64,000 nucleotides of DNA from Mauremys mutica (lineage: Eukaryota; Chordata; Testudines; Geoemydidae): contig NW_025422869.1 of assembly GCF_020497125.1 (NCBI RefSeq), positions 115,314-179,313 of the forward strand, read 5' to 3'. The notes below the pieces were generated by a model. It saw nothing but the letters and a program-made list of their open reading frames with translations. It did not search any database and was not told the origin of the DNA. The position numbers were made by a program, and so were the translations under genes. How positions within the stretch are numbered: the first letter of the stretch is position 1; each line of letters starts with the position of its first letter. Below, one piece after another: positions 1-10,879 of the stretch.

Positions 1-1140
1 ATATCCCACTCTTACACTCTGATGTTCAGCTCCTCCCTTCATGCTGATCAAGTAATCAGCCTTTAGAACGTGTAGGAGAGGCCCAAGATGAGAAGCACGG
101 TATAAAATATTAGAGCCTGAAGCTGGAAGAGACGTGGCATTCGTTTCTTTCATTCCTATAGCTCCCCTTTGCCTCCCTCTCCCAATTCTGCATTTTACGT
201 CCCTAAGAGTAACAAAGAGTGAAGGAGCAGCAGGATCCCATGGGCTGGGGGCAAATTTCATTCAAAAAGGAGACACGGTTCTTCCCAATCAGAGACAGTC
301 AAGAGTCTGAAATAGCAGAATAATGCTCTCCTGCCCCTTGCAAGACAAGAGGAGTGAGGCAGGCCCCAGGGAGGTCACAGCAGTTGACAGTAGTTTCTTC
401 TCTCCTGTAGTAATACCAGATGCTCTCTCCCCTTTGAGAGCTGAAGAAATCCACCTACCTATTTATGAGGCCCCTACCTCAGTAGTGTCTGAGCACCACA
501 AGGTTGGGAAGTAGATTTGGTGAATTCAACAGGTCAGCTGTCCCCCTCCCTGCCTTGTCCACCTTGCAAGCACAATGATTTGCTATTGTATGGTGGCTTA
601 TGAGTGCTAGGAAGCACAGGTTGGATTATTAGCATGCAGTGGCGGCTCCAGGCACCAGCGCTCCAAGCAAGTGCCTGGGGCGGCAAGCCGCGGGGGGTGC
701 CCTGCCAGTCCCTGCAAGGGCGGCAGTCAGGCAGCCTTTGGCAGCTTGCCTGAAGGGGGTCCGCTGGTCCTGCGGGTTCGGCGGCAATTCGGCAAAATCT
801 GCCAAATCCGTGGGACCAGGAAACTCCCGCACGCACGCTGCCGAAGGCTGCCTGAGTGCCTTGCTTGGGGCGGCAAAAAAGCGAGAGCCGCCCCTGTTAG
901 CATGGGCAACAGTGCCTATTGGAATTAATATGGCATCCAGTTTATTTGAGGCTCATTTCTGAAAGAGGTTTCAGGCCCACAGAATTACACTTCCTATCTC
1001 CCTTGGATTCTAACCCCATGTTCCCCCAAGTGAAGTGCCTGGAACTCAGACACTGACCAGGTAGCCTAACAAGACCATGAAGCAGAGGGTTTCCTTGCTG
1101 TTTAGTGAACAGGATGGGTGGGTATTTTTTTAGCCCTTAC
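1..1140. other. CEP131 intron, left part of window
   Basis: This stretch follows the second coding exon of CEP131 on the minus strand and should be intron. I searched it for the next CEP131 segment and did not find one, so that exon is probably left of base 1. The only structured element seen is the hAT-type element at 637-896. Confidence 0.6.
637..896. mobile_element. Non-autonomous hAT-type element with intact target duplication
   Basis: The 260 bp element begins CAGTGGCGGCTC and ends GAGCCGCCCCTG, which are inverted repeats with one mismatch. It is flanked by an exact 8 bp duplication, TTAGCATG, at 629-636 and 897-904, the size expected of hAT transposition. It has no coding capacity. The sequence resembles an abundant turtle miniature element, which is recall and not a search result. 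Confidence 0.88.
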
Positions 1141-1235
1141 CGGAAAGCACCGTTCACCTGCTGGTTGACCTGGGTGGTACTATTGGATCTCCGGAGATTG
1201 TTAATGGCTCTGGAGCAGCCAAGTCCTGCATCTTC
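1141..1235 (-). CDS. CEP131: CEP131 coding exon 2
   Basis: Acceptor TCCTGTGCAG precedes the exon and donor GTAAGG follows it. Its 95 bp encode residues 60-90 and leave two bases over. The segment INNLRRSNSTTQV is nearly identical to human CEP131 and carries serine 78. Confidence 0.92.
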
Positions 1236-2869
1236 CTGCACAGGAGAAAGTGAAATCTGTGACCGAGACCCCCCGTCTCCACACCCTACACATTACGACA
1301 ATCCTATTTGTACAAAATACTCCTTGTGAGGTGTCTTATGAAAGCTAACACCACACTGGATATTAATCTCATGATCAGAGGCATGTGTTGACCTTATATG
1401 TGAAGTTACAAATTCTCTCTGTATGATGGTGAAGACAAGGCAGCCTAGTCAAGGTAAAGGGGATAAATGGGTCTGTCCTACGCAAAGGAATGTGGGTTTA
1501 CCTCAATTTACACATTAGCAGTAAACAAAGCTATCCAGCTAAACGAGCAGGGGGTTATCCTGTTCCTGAGCTCAAGAGACAGAAATTAACATGGGACCTG
1601 CACCCTCGACAGATGCAGGAGACTGGGTCCTCAGAGGCCTCCCTGCCTGGTAAGATGAAGAAATCCCTTTGGCGATATAAGGAACAGAGAGAGACTCCAC
1701 CTTTATCCTTCACCTCAGGCAAAAAGAAACCAAGTGATTTGCTCTGTGATAGGTCCTGCCCAGGCCAGCCAGTTAAAAGCTCGAAAGGAGACGGGGGGTA
1801 AAAGAAACCATCTTGAACAAAGACTGTATCTTGCTAGATTAAGTTTCAGACCCTGAGATGTGTGTTTTCACTTTCATTTGCTTGTAACCATCTCACACTT
1901 TCTCTCTTTTACTTGGTATCACTTAACCCATGCTCTCTCGTTAATTAACTTGTTTTACTTTTACTATAACCCCCTTCGGTGCTGTGATTGAAGGGACGGG
2001 AATATTTACCTCAGTTATACTGATAAGCTGTGATGGTCTGACTCTAACAGAGCAGCATACTGAATGCCTTCTGTGAAAGCACCGGGGTAGGGGCTGTGCA
2101 CTGCCAAGAAATCTCTCTGAGGCGCCTGGGGGCTGGAGTTCACTGATTGTTATGTTACCTGCTGGCGAGGTCTGGGCTGGGAGAGCCCTGAGGAGTTTGC
2201 TGGTGAGGAAGACAAGCTGGCATGGCAGGGAGCTGACACACGGTCTAATTTGCCAGCAAAGCTCACTCTTGCAAAGGCAGAGAGGGAACACAGCGGCTCA
2301 GAGCTCTGGGTATCCCCAGTAGTGTGTTACAAAACCCAACAATAACTCTCTAAAGAGAAGCATGGGCACAGAATGCCAGGATGGACTCAGCAAAGCAAAT
2401 TCCTCCCAAAGAACTAGGGAATTCTACAATAAAAATGCATCGCAATGGTGCTTCATAAAACAGCAACAGGCCCTTCGTGGATCCCCCATCCCAAAGCACA
2501 CACCTAACTTCTGTTCAGAGAGCAAAAGCAAGGGGAATGCATGTCCCAGGGGACGAAGTAAAACACTCAGCAACCCCTGGAGAATAGAAGTGTATCAAGA
2601 AGTCTGAAATGTCTGCCCAGGTTCTCCTGGTGATGGGAGGGTTTGGGTGAAAGCACCCCACAGACGCAGTACTCACCGGAGCGTTCCTTCTGGCCTTGCT
2701 CTCGGTGATGACGGAGATGGAACGAGCGACGTGCTTAGCTGGAGAGGCGCTGCTCGGCCGCCGCAAGACTTGCAGTGGGAGGCCCGTTAGACTCAGGTCC
2801 AAGCTATTGGCATTGACGGCTTGGAATGAGGAACTGCTGCGGGTGCTTTTCATTTTGGGGTGGATTGAA
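1141..2869 (-). CDS. CEP131: CEP131 (AZI1), 5' part, partial gene
   Basis: CEP131 is a coiled-coil protein of centriolar satellites and the ciliary base, needed for ciliogenesis and BBSome traffic. Two coding exons are visible (2853-2677, then 1235-1141). They join in frame as 90 residues plus two bases, beginning MKSTRSSSSF and containing SLTGLPLQVLRRPSSA and AINNLRRSNSTTQV, close to the human N terminus. Serines at residues 47 and 78 sit in L/V-x-R-x-x-S contexts matching the two human positions reported as stress-kinase (MK2) targets that recruit 14-3-3. Human CEP131 is about 1080 residues, so most of the gene, including the IQ motif and the long coiled coil, is off the left edge. It lies head-to-tail downstream of TEPSIN, as in human. 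The non-coding first exon is not resolved. Identity is strong; the 5' UTR structure is not. Confidence 0.93.
1236..2676. other. CEP131 intron between coding exons 1 and 2
   Basis: A 1.4 kb intron. Several open frames cross it on both strands, but none looks like a known protein and none continues the CEP131 frame. No clear repeat recognised. Confidence 0.7.
2677..2869 (-). CDS. CEP131: CEP131 coding exon 1 with start codon
   Basis: The start codon is at 2853-2851, and the exon ends at donor CCG|GTGAGT. A likely acceptor, ATCCACTGCAG, places the exon start at 2869 and leaves 16 bp of 5' UTR in this exon. The 59 codons end in phase 0. An upstream in-frame ATG at 2910 lies beyond that acceptor and is not supported by homology. 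Serine 47 is in the context VARSIS. Confidence 0.9.
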
Positions 2870-3059
2870 CTGCAGTGGATTGAGATGAGATGAAGCACAG
2901 AAGAGTACAACTAGGGTCAGGTGACAAGTGAGAGGCACCTACACGGCTCAGTGACAGGATAAGTCTTCTGCCTCTCAGCTTTCCCCCCAACAGCCCAAAT
3001 GCACAGGGGCTGAATATCCACCAGCTCACACCCTGCTTGGCCTGGCTCCCTGCACCTGT

Positions 3060-3260
3060 GAGTACTTGCTAAGCACCCATGCCAACATTTTCAGGAGTAG
3101 CCTAAGCTTTTTGAACTTCAGGCACCTTAGGCCTGATTTGCTAAGCATCTGCAGCTCTCAGCATCTTCAACTGGGTTTGTGGGCACTCAGCACCTTTGAA
3201 GGTCAGATCCAGCATGTCTCAAGTTAGACTCCCAAAATTTAAGGTACCCAAAATCAGTGG
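3060..3260. repeat. Old interspersed repeat, family unnamed
   Basis: This contains phrases such as AGGCACCTTAGGCCTGATTT and CAAAATCAGTGGCCAC. Related phrases recur at 16200-16310 and 37930-38030, so it appears to be a dispersed old repeat. I cannot assign a family name. Confidence 0.4.
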
Positions 3261-4261
3261 CCACTTCCTTGGTATTTTGGCCTAACTAATCCCCAGACCC
3301 ATCTGTGTCAGGCAGCCATGTATTACTGTCCCCATGTGACAGATTGGGAAGCTGAGGCTCACCCCACTATACCATACTGTGTCCTAGAGGGTTCTTTCAG
3401 TTCAGACACCATCCCTCACCTCAAACTCCCTTCATTCAGATTTTACAAGTTGCAACTGGAGTGCGTTGAGAAGGGTTGTGAGATGCACGAATTAACACAA
3501 CTTTTGTCACTCACTTCTAGCCAGGAATGCACGGAGGTCGTGTCCTTTCAAAGAAGGTTTTGAGGGAGTGTGAGGCCAAATTAACACACTGCACCCTCCA
3601 ACCTTAACAGCCAAAGCGGTACATAATTCTGCCCCTTTCTTCCTTTTGCATAGCAAAGCCCAGCTCCCAAGGACCACACTAGCTCCATTCCCACCTCCAT
3701 GGCCTTAAAGCAGTTTCACAATTACTCGGCTATGTTGTTTTATTTCTTTAAATAGTAATACATGTCCTGGGAAGCAGCTGGAACTGCAGAAAGCTTCAAT
3801 TCTTAGAGAGAAAGGGGAAAACTATCTGGCCTCACATCACATACGTATGTAAGCTCTTTCCAAAGACATTTGCAATTCCCTTGGCACAAGAAATAAGAAC
3901 AAACAAAAAGCTCTCTATGGAAACCACCAAGCTCACACCAGGAAGATGGGTCACAGTCTCAGCTAGTGCTGGGCTTGGGAGTTGGGTACATATTTGATCA
4001 GGGAAATGTATACTTAAATGTATACAAAAACTAATACAATCAGAAGGTTTGCTCCAGGTTCCACACAGGTATAGCAGAAGCGATTTCAGGATTAGGGCTG
4101 TATACTGTAAACCCTTCGAGGCAGGGACCATGTCTCCTTATTTGTATTATGAAGTGCCCAATACACTTTTGAGTGTTATAAAGTAACCACCTGTTAGCAA
4201 AGCCTGCTCTGCAATCTGAAGGCCACTTGACTGTAACTGTCCATTAGCTGAAGCGCTGCAA

Positions 4262-4461
4262 CAGGGGTTCTCAAACTGGGGGTTATTACATGGGGGGGGG
4301 GGGATCATGAGCTGTCAGCCTTCACCCCCAAAACCCCATTTTGCCTCCTGGATTCATAATAGTGTTAAATATTTAAAAAAATGTGTTTTTAATTTAAGGG
4401 TGGCCGTATTCAGACTTGCTGTGCAAAAGGAGTCACCAATACAAAAGCTTGAGAACCACTG
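4262..4461. mobile_element. Non-autonomous hAT-type element
   Basis: The element begins CAGGGGTTCTCAAAC and ends GCTTGAGAACCACTG, imperfect inverted repeats typical of hAT (Charlie-like) elements. Flanks CGCTGCAA (4254-4261) and CGCTATAA (4462-4469) agree at 6 of 8 positions, consistent with a decayed 8 bp target duplication. An internal run of 12 G lies at 4292-4303. Confidence 0.75.
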
Positions 4462-5094
4462 CGCTATAACATCAGCATTCTTATTCCAAAAGCTCCTCTT
4501 CCTATGCCAGACCCCTCTCAGGTGCAGTGGCAGGTCAGGTTTGCATTGGGCCAGGATTGCTCCTTTCACATCCCCAGCCAGAGGAAAAAACGCGCTAGAC
4601 ATTAAAAAGTAAAACTAAAAGTGTGTTGGCAAAACTTCACACCCAGGTACCTGCATGCACAAACCAACCAAAGGGGATGAATAAGAATACAAAGGGGGTT
4701 CCTTACCTGCCTGAACTTCCAGCTGTCACACTGCTGGGGACACCTGTATTTAGGGCTATTTTCCCAGCATCTATTTGGGGGGGGGGGGTGGAGGAGAGAG
4801 CTTGAGAGAAAAAGCCAACTAAAGACTCCAGGCCTTATAAAGATGCTCCAGCAGCAGAGAGGAGCTTGGGACCCTGTTACAGTCCCTCTCTCCTGGAGAC
4901 TAACCCTGAGCTCCCCCTACACTAGAGAAAGGGGGGCTGCAAAGCCGTTGGTGGGATGGTGACCCTCCCCTAGGTGACTCGGGCATTCAGGGTCCCCAGA
5001 GGTGATTTTAAAACATGGGAGTTAAAAAAATTTCTGGAGGGCTCAAGGCCTGGACACAGCCTGTTACCCCCTGCAGGGGCTCTGGAGCCGGGAT

Positions 5095-5520
5095 CCCTCC
5101 GCCTCTCCCGCCCCCCCAGCAGGGGCTATGGGGCCGGGGTCTCCCCACAGGGGCTATGGGGCCGGGGTCCCTCCGCCTCTCCCGCCCCCCCAGCAGGGGC
5201 TATGGGGCCGGGGTCTCCCCACAGGGGCTATGGGGCCGGGGTCCCTCCGCCTCCCACCCCCAGCAGGGGCTATGGGGCCGGGGTCTCCCCACAGGGGCTA
5301 TGGGGCCGGGGTCCCTCCGCCTCCCACCCCCAGCAGGGGCTATGGGGCCGGGGTCCCTCCGCCTCTCCCGCCCCCCCCACAGGGGCTATGGGGCCGGGGT
5401 ACCCCCACAGGGGCTATGGGGCCGGGGTCCCTCCGCCTCCCGCCCCGCAGGATCGATGGGGCCGGGGTCCCGCCCCCCCCAGCAGGATCGATGGGGCCTG
5501 CTGCCCGCCCAGCAGGGTCC
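5095..5520. repeat. GC-rich minisatellite with alternating short and long units
   Basis: The core AGGGGCTATGGGGCCGGGGT recurs at 5121, 5149, 5195, 5223, 5265 and 5293. Spacings alternate 28 bp with 42-46 bp, so the array has a higher-order pair structure; it degenerates toward 5520. It produces long open frames in three frames that are composition artefacts. It lies beside the likely CEP131 promoter. Confidence 0.9.
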
Positions 5521-5559
5521 CGCCGCCCCTACCCAGCCAGGGGCATTGTGGGAAGGGTC

Positions 5560-5900
5560 CCTCGGGCGGTGCCCACCCCGCGCAACTAACGAGGGGCCAG
5601 AGTCGGGCGCTAGTAACCGGCCCAGGAACAGCCTAACCCAGGCGGGGCGCAAGCCCGCCTCCCCGGCCACGCCATTGGCTCGCTATGGAGACACTGGACT
5701 CTCACTGGGCGGCTTGGCTGCCCGTCGCGCGGCGGGGGGGTGGAGTTCGGTTGAGGCGGCAGGCCGGACAGGAGCAGGAGTGCGGGCTGCAGGGCCCGCC
5801 AGGGGGCGCTGAGGGACCTAGCCGGGCTCCGGCCTCCTGCGGCGGCTGGGCCGGGCCGGGCCGGGCCGGGCCTGGCGGGGCGGGGCCAGGCAGGGTGGGG
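5560..5900 (-). promoter_or_regulatory. Candidate CEP131 promoter and first exon region
   Basis: This CpG-rich block lies about 2.8 kb upstream of the CEP131 start codon. It contains an NF-Y type box (ATTGGCT on plus, AGCCAAT on minus) near 5672 and many GC boxes. A minus-strand donor-like site, CCGCCCA|GTGAGA, would end a non-coding exon at 5706, but the CCAAT box would then lie downstream of that exon. The exact start site and first exon cannot be fixed from sequence. Confidence 0.35.
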
Positions 5901-6430
5901 GGTGGAGTCAGGAGGGGCGGGGCCAGGCAGGGCAGGGAGTGAGGAGGGGCCAGGCAGGGTGGGGGGTGGAGTCAGGAGGGGCGGGGCCAGGCAGGGCAGG
6001 GAGTCAGGAGGGGCCAGGCAGGGTGGGGGGTGGAGTCAGGAGGGGCAGGGGTGGGACAGGGCAGGGAGTGGAGTAGGGTGTGGGGTGAGGAGGGGAAGGG
6101 TAGGGCGGGGAGTGGGATAAGCTGTGGGGTGAGGAGGGGCCAGGCAGGGGGTGGCATGGGGTGAGGAGGAGTAGGGCAGTGGGGAGGTGGAGTGAGGAGG
6201 GGCAGGGGCGAGGCAGGGTGGGAGCGGGGTAGGGTATGGGGTGAGGAGGGGCCAGGCAGGGCAGGGGGGTGAGGAGAAGAAGGGTAGGGCAGGGAGTGGG
6301 ATAAGCTGTGGGGTGAGGAGTAGGGCAGTGGGGGGAGTGAGGAGGGGAAGGGGTGAGGCAGGGTGGGAGTGGGGTAGGGTGTGGGGTGAGGAGGGGAGGG
6401 GGGATGAGGTGGGGTGGGGCAGAGCAGCCA
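5860..6430. repeat. G-rich minisatellite
   Basis: This is a degenerate array of GGGGCCAGGCAGGGCAGGGA and GTGGGGTGAGGAGGGG-type units with strong strand asymmetry: G on the plus strand, C on the minus. Repeated GGG runs could form G-quadruplexes. The open frames it yields on either strand are low-complexity and not genes. Confidence 0.88.
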
Positions 6431-6779
6431 GAAGAGGGGCTGGGGGCAGCCATCCCATTGGGTTCCCCATGGAGTGTGGGGTGTTGATTGATGATGCCCC
6501 GTGCAGGTCCGGTGGGGGTGGTGAGGAGGGGTGCAGGGTCAGGGGGGATTTATCTCTGTACTGAAACAGGCTCTCTGAGGTATTCAGGTGCCTGTTCCAT
6601 GATGCAATCTGCACCTCAGGTGGAGTGGCCTCCTTTGGAGAAGGTGGGTTTGTGTGTGATGCGGTTTGGACCCTGGCCTTTCTCGTCAGCGCACAGGCTG
6701 CCCTATCCGCGCACCTGGCTGCAGAGAACAGATTCCTTGGTGCGACTGGTGTGGCTGCTGGATCTGTGACGGGAAACAT

Positions 6780-7020
6780 AGTGATCTGTGAGCCCATAGC
6801 TGCCTGTCCCATTGTTGAAGCTGATTGTGGTGTCCAGAAAGTTGATGCTGATACATCAAGGGTTTGATTGATGTGGAAATCTATGAGGTAGTTTAGGTCA
6901 TCTGTGCAGAGAATGAAAATCTCATCAGTGTATCTCAGCTGTGTCACTGGTTTCATGGAGGGTTTGTCCAGAAATTCTTCCTCAAGTTGGCCCATGAAGT
7001 GGTTGGCACATTGGGAAGTG
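6780..7020 (-). mobile_element. Penelope-like element fragment (reverse transcriptase)
   Basis: Reading minus from about 6995, the frame gives EEEFLDKPSMKPVTQLRYTD then EIFIL. This matches the reverse-transcriptase catalytic block of Penelope-like elements (usual form RYIDDIF, here RYTDEIF). After one frame change, SINFLDTTISFNNG follows, the next conserved block. The Y-x-D-D signature is damaged and the frame broken, so this is a dead fragment. The 319-codon frame that contains it runs on into the G-rich minisatellite by chance. Confidence 0.72.
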
Positions 7021-7044
7021 ATCCTAACGTGTAGACGTGTTATA

Positions 7045-7245
7045 GGTTGCTATTACTACTAAGTACTATTTGTACAGCCCGATGCCTAGGAGTCTCAGTC
7101 ATGGCCCAGAGCGCTGTACATTATTCATTAGGTATATGATGGTAATGCCTAGGGGTCTCAGACAGTGCAGGACCCCATTGTGCTAGGCATTATACAAACA
7201 GAACACAAAGATGATCCCTGCCTCACAGTGCTGGAAGAGTTAGGT
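7045..7245. repeat. MIR-like or LINE-tail dispersed repeat
   Basis: It contains GATGCCTAGGAGTCTCAGTC and later GGACCCCATTGTGCTAGGCA, followed by TACAAACAGAACACAAAGAT. These phrases belong to a widespread sauropsid repeat with a CCATTGTGCTAGGCGCTGTACA core. There are about one and a half copies; a related one lies at 44036-44160. Confidence 0.55.
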
Positions 7246-9451
7246 AGCTGCCTTCATACGTGAAACAAGAAAATGTACATCGAGTCGATTTTTAGAACCC
7301 TCAGAATCGCTACCTATTTCTCATGATGATGGAACCCCCCTGGATCCCGCAGTGGCAGGAGAGCTAGGAAACATGCAGAGCTCTGGATTCACTGGCTCAG
7401 CTCCATGCAGATACAAAGGTGGTTAGCGAGTCTTTTCACAATTTCAGATTTGCTAATGAGGTTCACGAACATGACGACAGCGTCAGAGGAGGTTTTGTTT
7501 TGTTTCAAAGAACAGAAAATTTGGAGACGTGACTCTTCCAACGGGCCCAAAGCAAACAGCAGCTTTGCACTATTGCAGCAGGTTCCCAAACTCCCCCTAT
7601 CACAACCCCTTTGTGGGCTCTTCTGTCTAACATTTCAAACCACTGCTCCCCGTTCAGAAAAGCTGCTCTGGGGCATGGGTGAGGGTAGAAAGTGTCCCTC
7701 TGAGTCGGCCCAGGCCATTGCCCCAGTTGTTGCCCTGGTTCAAGATAACGGGACTGAAGTGGGGCCTTTGTGAGCATCCAGAGCAGGGTCAGCATCGTGT
7801 TGATGTTCTCTAGCAATTGCCCGCTGGGTGCTTTACACCGATAAGCCAATCGGGTGGACTCCTCTGCTCATTTGCGGGGCTGAGCCAAGAGCATGGTGCT
7901 GCACAGCACAACAGAAGCCTTCTGCGTTCATCTTGTTGCCCCCATGGACTCAATGCTTCCCACACCCGCTCTCCACTACCAAGTTGGGGTTCCAGAATAA
8001 GGCGGCAGAGCTGCCTTCCAGTAGGTGGGATTTTTTTTTTTAAATAGAAACTTCCCTATTTTAAAATGTGTATAATTTAAACTCCATCCCCACCTCTCCA
8101 AATTTAAGAGATGCTGCATGACTCTCCAAATGCCACAGTCAGCAAAAAGGCTTCCCTGGGCCTGGGTGAAATGCATGAAGCAAGAAAAGCAGAAGTGATG
8201 AAAAGCAAATGTGAGGCTAAAATTTCCCATGTAATAATCTAGAGCACTATTAACCAGGCTTTTTACATGTTATTTTTACTCAGAAGTCCCTGCATCAAAG
8301 GGAACAAGTAAATCTGGGTAAAATCAGCCTGTGTTGCAGTTAGGACTCTCCTCCTGCCCATATCCCGGCACTTATGTGGCAAATTGTACATTATTGCCAA
8401 AGATCTGAGGCCAGAGTCTGTTTTCCCATCCCCACTTCACAGACTATCATTAGCAGCTTCCTTGTCAAAAACCAGGGTGATGGACTCCTTATAAACGCCT
8501 GGCTGGTGGATGGATTCACTTGCATCAGTGCAGCACCATTATTGGGTCTGTTGTGCAGAGAACTGGGCTGCTCTGGGGCTCTTCTGAAATGGTCCCAGGC
8601 CTGAGCAGTAATTCATGGGAAAAGCCTGAAGTACAGACCAGTGTCTGCAACTCTAGGATGCATTATGAGCTCAGGTGCTCTGAGGTCTGCCAGCCAGACA
8701 GGTTAGTTCAACAGACACAACACGGTTACTACATGTGCTGCCCATGACGCCCCCTCCCGCACTGACCCTGTGGGTGGCAGAGGGCCAGGCTTCACAGAGC
8801 CTACCTGAAGGAATGCCAGGGGGCTATTTATATGTCAGCAGACAGTTCTCAACAGGAAATAGAACGTTTTCCACAATTCAATGATTTCAAACCTAATTGT
8901 GCATAGAAAACCTGGTTCCTCTGGAGAGCAGCAGGGAACACGAATTCAGGGATCATTATGCCCTGGTTCTGGGCCTTGTTAAAGAAATACAGACTACCTG
9001 CCCTCCTGATTGCACCCTGCTGGCACAGCTGTGCCCTGGAAGGCAACCCTGCCAGGGCATGCTGAGAGTGTGAGGTGGCCAAAGCTGCAGGAAGAGGGAA
9101 ATTTACAGGCTTTGCCATGTGATGACCGCCCTTCGGTGTAGGTAGTCTAGAAGCCAGCTGAGGCTTAATACTTGAACAGGGAAATGTGAACCATCCGTAT
9201 GCTCAGCAGATTGTGTAGCTCTGGAACTGGGGGAAGAAGAGTCCTCTCAGCCCCTAGCAGGGGACTTGGTTACATTTCAGCCTGTAGCTGCTCGCTCCTC
9301 TGAGCTCACCATCACTGCTAAGGCCAGGAAAGCCATCCAAGCATGCTCTGGGCAGAACGCAGATTTCACCTGAGGCACAGGCTATAAACAAGCACACTTT
9401 GTACCTCAAAACAAGAGAATTAGTCGAACTTTAAATATACACAACTTAGTG
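7246..9451. other. Intergenic stretch, nothing recognised
   Basis: This lies between the CEP131 5' side and the likely end of the TEPSIN transcript. Only short unrelated open frames are seen, and no exon or clear repeat is recognised. Confidence 0.6.
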
Positions 9452-9457
9452 TTTATT
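9452..9457 (-). terminator. Candidate TEPSIN polyadenylation signal
   Basis: Minus-strand AATAAA, the first canonical hexamer I find after the TEPSIN stop codon. It implies a 3' UTR of about 1.4 kb. A C-rich and CA-rich stretch follows at 9474-9496 on the plus strand, upstream of the signal in transcript terms. Not confirmed by transcript data. Confidence 0.4.
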
Positions 9458-10879
9458 AAAGTCATATTAGCACCCCCCTCCCCCCCCCACACACACGCTC
9501 TGTAAACATGGAACGTCCTCCCAGGAAGCTTTCTGGACAATGGACCCTTCCCTCCTCCCAGCCCTAAGAGCAGACAGGTTGCGGGAGCTAAGACCGTTGG
9601 CAGGAGTCTGTGAGCAAGGCCCTGGCTGCAGGGTGTGATTTGTACACAGCAGGAGCCCACCCAAGCTTCTGCCCCGTGGGGCAGATCAGACACTGCTAGA
9701 AAGGGATTTCCCCCAGGGATCTTTAACTCGCCTGTTGCAAATTTGCCCCACGGGGACAGGTGGGCTGCTCTGGATGTCATAAGCCCAAGGACAACACACA
9801 GACTTGTACATAACTAGCTCTCGCAGCCAGATGGACTCGCGTGTGACGTGTAAACACTGAATAAACGCCAATCTGCTGCCCAAGGCAGCCTGGCCCTGTA
9901 AGTTGGCTTCCCTGTACCCAGTAGGATTGGGCAAGAGATCAGTCTGCAGGTGTGAAAGGGGCTGCTGCCCCACACAGGGATTCATGCTTCTACATACGTG
10001 TTTAGTCCCTTCCATTGCCAGCCCTGCTAAAGCGCTCCAAGGGGTGGGTGTGTGTAACGCACCTTCAAATAACAAGTAGCTACAATATCGGATTCTCAGT
10101 AGGAAAACAAAACCACCTAACGTGTCACCTTCCTTGAAAAGATCTTCTGAAACCTGGCTTCCAGACTGCCCTGCTCAATGCCTCTACCCCAACAGCAATG
10201 GGACTGAGCGGGTGCTGTGCTGGGGAAAGGCAGCCGGCGTCCCTGGACCTTCCAAGGTACGATTAGCCACCCTCCATACACGTTAAGTGATTGAGCCGGT
10301 TACTAGTACATTCATTCACACAGGCTGAGGCACAGCACGAGAGGTTGAGTCCATATGGACTCACTGCCCCTCCCTCCCCAGCACGCCCCAGGGCCTCGCC
10401 TGAGCAGTGTTACAGACTGACACTGATGGCCAGAGCAGCCAAGCACATTTGATTAGCCTTATACCTGTAGCATAACCTTAACGTGGGGGTATAGTCAAGG
10501 GGATTCTCATTCCCATGCGCCCCCCCCCTGCTTTGGCAGCCTGGAACTGGCTGTCATGGCACATTCCCCCTCACCCCCCCGTGTGGGATCATGCTGGATT
10601 GTTATTGTAGGGTTGCTCATGGATTTTTCAAGGGCACCTCCAGGGATCAAACTGAAGGGAGTGACTGGAGACTCCATTTCCTCGTTGTGCCCCAGCGAGA
10701 TACTCCCCAGCAGCACCGGCACTGCCAGCCCCCGTCTGCAGGACGTGGACTTGGCAGCACCCACAAGGAACGGGGAGGCCTCGCTTTGGAGTGAGCAGCT
10801 GGTGCCCCTGTAGTGATGGCCTGAGCGCGACACGCAGCGAGCGAGACCCCAGTTCCTCAGTGTCCTGCAGCCCCAGCTG
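9458..10879 (-). other. Probable TEPSIN 3' UTR
   Basis: The stretch between the TEPSIN stop codon and the candidate poly(A) signal. No conserved coding frame or repeat is recognised. Confidence 0.4.

Larger units (their letters stand above)
2870..5560. other. CEP131 5' non-coding region (probable first intron)
   Basis: No coding exon is recognised between the first coding exon of CEP131 and the GC-rich candidate promoter. The stretch contains an old interspersed repeat near 3060-3260, a hAT-type element at 4262-4461, G runs near 4292 and 4780, and the start of a GC-rich minisatellite. Confidence 0.6.

Noticed and set aside
5015..5812. Long plus-strand open frames (153-265 codons) with GYGAGV-type repeats
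   Set aside because: They follow the GC-rich minisatellite in all three frames, have no family resemblance and stay open only because the repeat lacks stops.
6036..6995. 319-codon minus-strand open frame
   Set aside because: Its start is a Penelope-like fragment and the remainder reads the G-rich minisatellite as proline-rich nonsense; it is not one gene.
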